Assembly: GCF_008297955.1 (NCBI RefSeq)
Contig: NZ_VTPY01000009.1
Coordinates: 62,001 to 126,000, forward strand
Origin: Billgrantia pellis
Lineage (GTDB): Bacteria > Pseudomonadota > Gammaproteobacteria > Pseudomonadales > Halomonadaceae
Direction of reading: 5' to 3'
DNA: 64,000 bases
The translations under genes were made by a program, and so were the position numbers. Below are positions 59,551 through 64,000 of the stretch, in pieces (within the stretch, counting starts at the first letter, position 1; every line of letters begins with the position of its first letter). The notes under the pieces were generated by a model. It did no database searches and was not told the DNA's origin. It worked only from the letters and a program-made list of their open reading frames with translations.

Positions 59551-60246
59551 ATGCACCTGCACCTTCTTCAACACAGCCCGCACCATGGTCCAGGCCGCAT
59601 CGCCGACTGGCTGACCAGCATGGGCCACAGCCATACCGTCTTTCACCTGCACGCGGGCGAGGCGCCGCCCAGCCTGGCCGATGGCGACGCTCTGATCGCC
59701 CTCGATGGCCCCATGTCCATCATGGACGATGCGCATCACCCCTGGCTCAAGCGTGAGCGTAAGCTGATCGCCAGGGCGCTGGACGGCAATAAACCGCTGC
59801 TCGGCATCGGCTTGGGCGCCCGGCTGATCGCCGCCGAACTCGGCGCCATGGTAGGCCGCGGCACCTTCGCCGAAGTCGGCTGGCATGACGTGACACTGGC
59901 CCCGGATAGCCCCTTCGATCTCCCGGAGCAGTTCACCGCCTTCATGTGGCATCGCGATGTCTTCGCCCTGCCCGAGGACGCTCTGCCGCTTGGCGGCAGC
60001 TCCGGCAGCCCGGTGCAGGGCTTCGCCTGGGATGCGGGCCGCGCGCTGGGGCTGTTGTGTCACCTCGAAGTCACCCGCGCCGACGTCAGCGGGCTGCTGG
60101 CCAGCGACGAGCGCCCGGAAGGCAGCGAAACCAGCCCCCATGCCCAGTCCAGTGCAAGCATCCTGGCCGATAGCGTGCGCTTCGATCGCCTGGCGCCGCT
60201 GCTCGACCGCCTGCTCAGCCAGTGGTTGCGTACCGCTCCCCTGTAA
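59551..60246 (+). CDS. Class I glutamine amidotransferase-like protein lacking the nucleophilic Cys
   Basis: 231 residues with a GATase-1 fold. The nucleophile elbow reads LLGIGLGARLIAAELGA, with Gly87 where active enzymes have Cys (GICLGAQL). The His-x-Glu pair is retained (H171, E173 in LLCHLEVT), and FMWHRDVFALP keeps the usual WHxD region. It is therefore unlikely to hydrolyse glutamine; a regulatory, binding or other hydrolytic role is possible. Start ATG at 59551 with GAGGTTCCC upstream. It is divergent from the Atl gene with 50 bp between. Confidence 0.85.
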   Translation: MHLHLLQHSPHHGPGRIADWLTSMGHSHTVFHLHAGEAPPSLADGDALIALDGPMSIMDDAHHPWLKRERKLIARALDGNKPLLGIGLGARLIAAELGAMVGRGTFAEVGWHDVTLAPDSPFDLPEQFTAFMWHRDVFALPEDALPLGGSSGSPVQGFAWDAGRALGLLCHLEVTRADVSGLLASDERPEGSETSPHAQSSASILADSVRFDRLAPLLDRLLSQWLRTAPL

Positions 60247-60253
60247 GGCCGAT

Positions 60254-61375
60254 TCAGGCCGGCTGCAACTGCCCGTCCTGGCGACGCGAAGCCTCCGTCG
60301 ACCAGGCGCGGGCCGCTTCCAGGCAACTCTCCCAGTCACCCACGTGCAGGAAACGGCCCGGGTCGCGCTTCTCGAGCTGATAGCGGTACATGGGATCGTA
60401 GTATTCGGTCAGCAACGGTGCCAGCCACGCCTCATGCGCCTGGCGGTTGCCGCGTTCGTGCTCGCGAAAGGCAAGCTGCTGCAGACGCTGCAACCGGGCC
60501 AGCCGGGCATGGCCCAAGCGCTTGCGCAAACGCGCCAGGGCGGTAGACAGCTGCTTGCGCATCAGAGCCCAGCCCAGCCACTCGCCGAAGTGATGACGAT
60601 AGAGGGACCATAGATCGTCGATATAGTCCTTGTGGATCTGCGCCAGTCGCCAGTCGAGAGGCATCTCTACCCGAACCCGAGGAGCGCGCTCCATCGCCCG
60701 CCAGAAGGTGAGCGGCACGTTGGCGGCCCCGATATGGCGCGACTCGTCCTCCACCACCAGCGGGCCAGACAGCGACAGCAACCGAAGCCCCATGGCATGC
60801 TCGAAATCGATCTGGCTGGGTGCCGGCAGCGGATGACGGCCGAAGGCCGAGCCCTTGTGGCGGGCGCAGCCCTCGAGGTCGAGCCCGTTGGGCAGTGCCT
60901 GGATCAGCGCCGTCTTGGCGCAGCCGGTCAGCCCACCAACCACCAGCAGCGGTTGCCCCGCCGCCATGTCAATGTGCTGGCACAGCGCCTGACGCATCGC
61001 CTTCCAGCCGCCGCGGATGCGCGGACGTTCAATACCGCTCTCGGCCAGCCACTGCTGGGCGATCTGCGAGCGCAGTCCGCCGCGATAGCAGTAGATCACC
61101 GCATCGGGGTGCGCTTCGATCCTACTCCGCCAAGCACCGATGCGTGACGCCCTGATCCCCCCACTGACCAGCCGTTGTCCCAGCGCGATGGCAGCCTGCT
61201 GGCCGTGATGCTTGTATTCGATGCCCACCAGGCGACGCTCTTCGTCATCCATCAGCGGCAGGTTGGTCGCCCCGGGCAGGCCGCCCTGGGCGAACTCCAC
61301 CGGCGCTCGCACGTCGATCAGCGGCTTCCCTTGGCGTAGCAGGGAGAGGTCGGGCTCGATCAGGGGCAGATTCAC
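60254..61375 (-). CDS. mnmH: tRNA 2-selenouridine synthase
   Basis: 373 residues. Converts 2-thiouridine (via geranyl-thiouridine) at tRNA wobble position 34 to 2-selenouridine using selenophosphate. The N-terminal rhodanese domain has catalytic Cys96 in VIYCYRGGLRSQ; the C-terminal P-loop domain has GGLTGCAKTALIQALP (148-155 region). Its start overlaps the selD stop by 4 bp (ATGA), which couples selenium-donor synthesis to its use. Often called selU or ybbB. Confidence 0.95.
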   Translation of the reverse strand: MNLPLIEPDLSLLRQGKPLIDVRAPVEFAQGGLPGATNLPLMDDEERRLVGIEYKHHGQQAAIALGQRLVSGGIRASRIGAWRSRIEAHPDAVIYCYRGGLRSQIAQQWLAESGIERPRIRGGWKAMRQALCQHIDMAAGQPLLVVGGLTGCAKTALIQALPNGLDLEGCARHKGSAFGRHPLPAPSQIDFEHAMGLRLLSLSGPLVVEDESRHIGAANVPLTFWRAMERAPRVRVEMPLDWRLAQIHKDYIDDLWSLYRHHFGEWLGWALMRKQLSTALARLRKRLGHARLARLQRLQQLAFREHERGNRQAHEAWLAPLLTEYYDPMYRYQLEKRDPGRFLHVGDWESCLEAARAWSTEASRRQDGQLQPA

Positions 61376-62409
61376 CCGCGCACCTCGATCAGGGCCTGAC
61401 CTTCGGCCTTGACCACTTCACCGAACGGTACCAGTTCGATGCCATGCTCACGGCCGATGCGCTCGACATCGTCCTCCCAGGAGGGGTGCACCGAGAGCAG
61501 CAGTCCGCCGGAGGTCTGCGGATCGCACAACCACTGCCAGTGCGGCTCGTCCATCTCCTTCAGCGCCGCGCCCAAGGCATCACGGTTGCGATGCGTGCCA
61601 CCGGGCACCGCACCGCGACGGCGATAGGCCTCGGCTTCGGCCAGACGCGGCAAGCGGCGGAAATCAATGCGCGCGGCCACGCCGCTGGCCTGGCATACCT
61701 CGGTCAAATGTCCGGCCAGGCCGAAGCCGGTCACGTCGGTCATGGCATGCACTCCCGTCACTCTGGCCAGGTCCATGCCGATCAGGTTGGGCTTCAGCAT
61801 GGTTTCGCGGGCCAGGTTCTGATGGCCAGACTCGAGCAGTCCTTTCTTTTCGGCGGTGGTTAAAAACCCCACGCCCAGCGGCTTGGTCAGGAACAGCAGG
61901 TCGCCCACCTGGGCGCCCCTGTTGAGCTTGAGGTGATCGAGATCGACCAGGCCGTTGACCGCCAGGCCGAAGATCGGCTCCGGCGCGTCGATGGAGTGTC
62001 CGCCGGCCAATGCCAGGCCCAGCTCGCGGCACACGCCCTGGGCACCGGCTACCACATCGCCGGCGATATCGGGGCCGAGCTTGTCCAGCGGCCATCCCAA
62101 GATGCCCAGCGCCAGCACCGGCTTGCCGCCCATGGCGTAGACGTCGCTGATGGCGTTGGTAGCGGCGATGCGACCGAAATCGAAGGGATCATCGACGATC
62201 GGCATGAAGAAGTCGGTAGTGGCGATCATGCCGCGGCCATCCCCCAGGTCGTACACGGCCGCATCCTCGCGGCCCTGGTTGCCCACGATCAGACGCGAAT
62301 GGGTTGCCCCAGGGCCGGCCTTGGCCAGGATACTGTCGAGTACGTCAGGGGCAATTTTGCAGCCACAGCCGGCACCATGGCTGTATTGAGTCAGGCGAAT
62401 CGCGCTCAT
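61372..62409 (-). CDS. selD: Selenide, water dikinase (selenophosphate synthase)
   Basis: 345 residues. Makes selenophosphate from selenide and ATP. Catalytic Cys17 and Lys18 lie in YSHGAGCGCKIAPDVLD, so this is the Cys rather than the selenocysteine form. ATP-binding features include TTDFFMPIVDDPFDFGRIAA and LALAGGHSIDAPEPIFGLAV. The ATG at 62409 has AAGGAG; the upstream extension is a shadow of radA. With mnmH directly downstream and no selAB in the window, tRNA modification is the evident use. Confidence 0.96.
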   Translation of the reverse strand: MSAIRLTQYSHGAGCGCKIAPDVLDSILAKAGPGATHSRLIVGNQGREDAAVYDLGDGRGMIATTDFFMPIVDDPFDFGRIAATNAISDVYAMGGKPVLALGILGWPLDKLGPDIAGDVVAGAQGVCRELGLALAGGHSIDAPEPIFGLAVNGLVDLDHLKLNRGAQVGDLLFLTKPLGVGFLTTAEKKGLLESGHQNLARETMLKPNLIGMDLARVTGVHAMTDVTGFGLAGHLTEVCQASGVAARIDFRRLPRLAEAEAYRRRGAVPGGTHRNRDALGAALKEMDEPHWQWLCDPQTSGGLLLSVHPSWEDDVERIGREHGIELVPFGEVVKAEGQALIEVRG

Positions 62410-62464
62410 CTCGTTCTCCTTGGCCAGTTCAGTCGTCATTCTACCGCAGTGGGACGCCCTTGCC

Positions 62465-63841
62465 TCACAGCGCCTCGAGGGCGTCGGCCAGCTTGTCCAC
62501 GGCCACGACCTCCATGCCATCGGGCGCTCGCTTGGGCGCATTGGCCCGCGGCACGATAGCCCGGGTGAAGCCGTGCTTGGCCGCCTCGACGATGCGCTCC
62601 TGGCCGCTGGGCACCGGGCGGATTTCTCCCGAGAGCCCCACCTCCCCGAACGCCACCAGCTCCCGCGGTAGGGGACGGTTCTGCAAGCTCGACACCACGG
62701 CGAGTAGCACGGCCAGGTCGGCACTGGTCTCGAGCACCTTGACCCCACCGACGACGTTGAGGAACACGTCTTGGTCACCGGTGAACAGCCCGCCATGGCG
62801 ATGCAGTACCGCCAGCAGCATGGCCAAGCGATTCTGGTCGAGGCCCACCGCGACCCGCCGTGGATTACCCAGCGCCGACTCGTCGAGCAACGCCTGGACC
62901 TCTACCAGCAGCGGACGCGTCCCCTCCCAGACCACCATCACCAGACTGCCAGGCGCCTGCTCTTCGGCACGAGACAGGAAGATGGCGCTAGGGTTCTTCA
63001 CCTCCTTCAGGCCATGTTCGAGCATGGCGAAGACGCCCAGTTCATTGACCGCACCAAAGCGGTTCTTCTGTCCGCGCAGGGTGCGAAAGCGAGAGTCGGC
63101 ACTGCCCTCGAGCAGCAGCGAGGCATCGATCATATGCTCCAGCACCTTGGGGCCGGCCAGGGTTCCGTCCTTGGTGACATGCCCCACCAGCAGCAGCACG
63201 GTATTGGACTGCTTGGCGAAGCGCGTCAGCACCGCAGCGGACTCCCGTACCTGGGCCACGCCGCCTGGCGCCGAGGCGATATCCTCCAGATGCATGGTCT
63301 GGATCGAATCGATGACGAGGATTTCGGGTCGCTCGCGCTCGGCTACCGCCAGCACCGTCTCGACGCTGGTTTCGGCCAACATCTTGAGCCCCTGAGTGGG
63401 AAGCTGCAGGCGATGGGCCCGCATTGCCACCTGGGAAAGCGACTCTTCACCGGTGACGTAGAGAACCCGACGGGCCTGGGCCAGTTTGCAGGCGGTCTGC
63501 AGCAGCAGGGTCGATTTTCCGGCTCCCGGATGGCCTCCCAACAGCACCGCCGATCCTGGCACCAACCCCCCACCCAGCACCCGGTCGAATTCATCGAAGG
63601 TGGAGGAGAGCCGCGGCACTTCGGTCAGGTCAACGCTGCCCAGGTCGACCACCTCCTTCGAGAGGCTGCCGGCATAGCCGGAACGGCCAGCCCCGCCCGC
63701 GATCGAGCCTCCCGGGCGGGGTGCGCTCAGCCGTACTTCACTGAGAGTATTCCACTCCTGGCAGCTCGAACACTGCCCCTGCCACTTGCGATACTCCGCC
63801 CCGCACTCGGTGCAGACGAAGGCACTCTTCGCTTTGGCCAT
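62465..63841 (-). CDS. radA: DNA repair protein RadA
   Basis: 458 residues. RadA is a RecA-like ATPase/helicase for branch migration in recombination repair. N-terminal zinc finger Cys10, 13, 24, 27 (CTECG...CSSC), Walker A GGHPGAGKST at 102-111, the KNRFG motif specific to RadA (in LRGQKNRFGAVNELGVF), and a C-terminal Lon-protease-like domain (residues 290-450, with LVEVQALLDES...). Full length. Confidence 0.97.
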   Translation of the reverse strand: MAKAKSAFVCTECGAEYRKWQGQCSSCQEWNTLSEVRLSAPRPGGSIAGGAGRSGYAGSLSKEVVDLGSVDLTEVPRLSSTFDEFDRVLGGGLVPGSAVLLGGHPGAGKSTLLLQTACKLAQARRVLYVTGEESLSQVAMRAHRLQLPTQGLKMLAETSVETVLAVAERERPEILVIDSIQTMHLEDIASAPGGVAQVRESAAVLTRFAKQSNTVLLLVGHVTKDGTLAGPKVLEHMIDASLLLEGSADSRFRTLRGQKNRFGAVNELGVFAMLEHGLKEVKNPSAIFLSRAEEQAPGSLVMVVWEGTRPLLVEVQALLDESALGNPRRVAVGLDQNRLAMLLAVLHRHGGLFTGDQDVFLNVVGGVKVLETSADLAVLLAVVSSLQNRPLPRELVAFGEVGLSGEIRPVPSGQERIVEAAKHGFTRAIVPRANAPKRAPDGMEVVAVDKLADALEAL

Positions 63842-63902
63842 GCCGGCCTCTCTCTCGCTGATCTCGGCGCCATTCTAACAAGGCGCACGTTCCCAGACGC
63901 AC

Positions 63903-63926
63903 GAAGGCGGCCACTTGGCCGCCTTC
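63903..63926 (-). terminator. Hairpin upstream of radA
   Basis: GAAGGCGGCC pairs with GGCCGCCTTC across a 4-nt loop. It lies between radA and the gene entering from the right edge on the minus strand, so it probably ends that gene's transcript, although it lacks a T run. Confidence 0.55.
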
Positions 63927-63945
63927 GCTCGTCGACTACCAAGCG

Positions 63946-64000
63946 CTACTGGCGCTGTAGCTGTAGGGCCTCGTTGTTCTGGAACCGGCGACGCTGGGGA
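63946..64000 (-). CDS. C-terminal end of an unidentified minus-strand gene
   Basis: Reading in from the right edge, one minus-strand frame gives PQRRRFQNNEALQLQRQ then TAG at 63948-63946. The hairpin at 63903-63926 comes shortly after, as expected for a gene end. Only 17 residues are visible, so no identification is possible and the frame could be chance. Confidence 0.35.
   Translation of the reverse strand, partial: PQRRRFQNNEALQLQRQ

Noticed and set aside
62410..62796. N-terminal extension of selD beyond 62409
   Set aside because: It is a shadow of the radA 3' part, and the strong AAGGAG site fixes the start at 62409.

Overview
The window is 64 kb of a GC-rich gammaproteobacterial chromosome. 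The gene content points to Halomonadaceae (Halomonas/Billgrantia-like): an ectoine hydroxylase very close to the halomonad EctD family, TRAP and tripartite tricarboxylate transporters, a pseudomonad-type FabY, and gene neighbourhoods shared with pseudomonads and oceanospirilla (coaD-fdx, polA-DUF2782-thrB, hisBHAF, glnE-aroQ). No plasmid, prophage, CRISPR array, insertion sequence or rRNA operon is visible; most of the window is core genome.

Layout. 1-2.7 kb: tripartite tricarboxylate transporter (tctCBA, minus strand, cut by the left edge) with a divergent PcaR-type IclR regulator. 2.9-8.0 kb: complete periplasmic nitrate reductase operon napEFDABC (minus). 8.1-15.2 kb: aroQ, glnE, dgkA, dacB, an SMR transporter and a TrmB-like methyltransferase, many joined by 1-bp stop/start overlaps. 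15.5-21.9 kb (plus): fabY, coaD, ferredoxin, MATE exporter, AtoE-type fatty acid transporter, acyl-CoA thioesterase. 21.9-27.5 kb: small envelope proteins (I78 inhibitor lipoprotein, two entericidins), a HIT protein, a ZevAB-like metal transporter, two lipoproteins, dps, a PfpI-type protein. 27.5-31.2 kb: pepD and tmcA. 31.7-34.8 kb: TRAP transporter. 34.9-39.0 kb: ferric iron ABC transporter whose three genes are in three separate, differently oriented transcription units. 39.1-46.0 kb: ankyrin protein, polA, DUF2782, thrB, speA. 46.0-50.6 kb: FAH-family hydrolase, ectD, a lower-GC CPA2 antiporter, and a tRNA Phe-Gln-Thr operon. 50.7-58.5 kb: yggX, mutY, asmA, a PanZ-like GNAT protein, hisBHAF and an outer-membrane-type protein. 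58.5-64 kb: DUF416, Atl1-like protein, a glutamine-amidotransferase-like protein without its Cys, mnmH-selD, radA.

The most unusual structure is at 47.9-50.4 kb. The CPA2 (Kef-type) antiporter gene lies between an intact tRNA-Thr gene with its terminator and a second, degraded copy of the tRNA-Thr 3' half with a near-identical terminator. This looks like a small integrase-less islet left at a tRNA attachment site, directly upstream of the osmoprotectant gene ectD. Other points of interest are intercistronic hairpins placed right after the solute-binding-protein genes of two unrelated transporters, an orphan terminator between trmB and fabY, a second 43-residue entericidin gene, and an amidotransferase fold that keeps His and Glu but has lost the nucleophilic Cys. 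I saw nothing I would call a wholly new multi-gene system.
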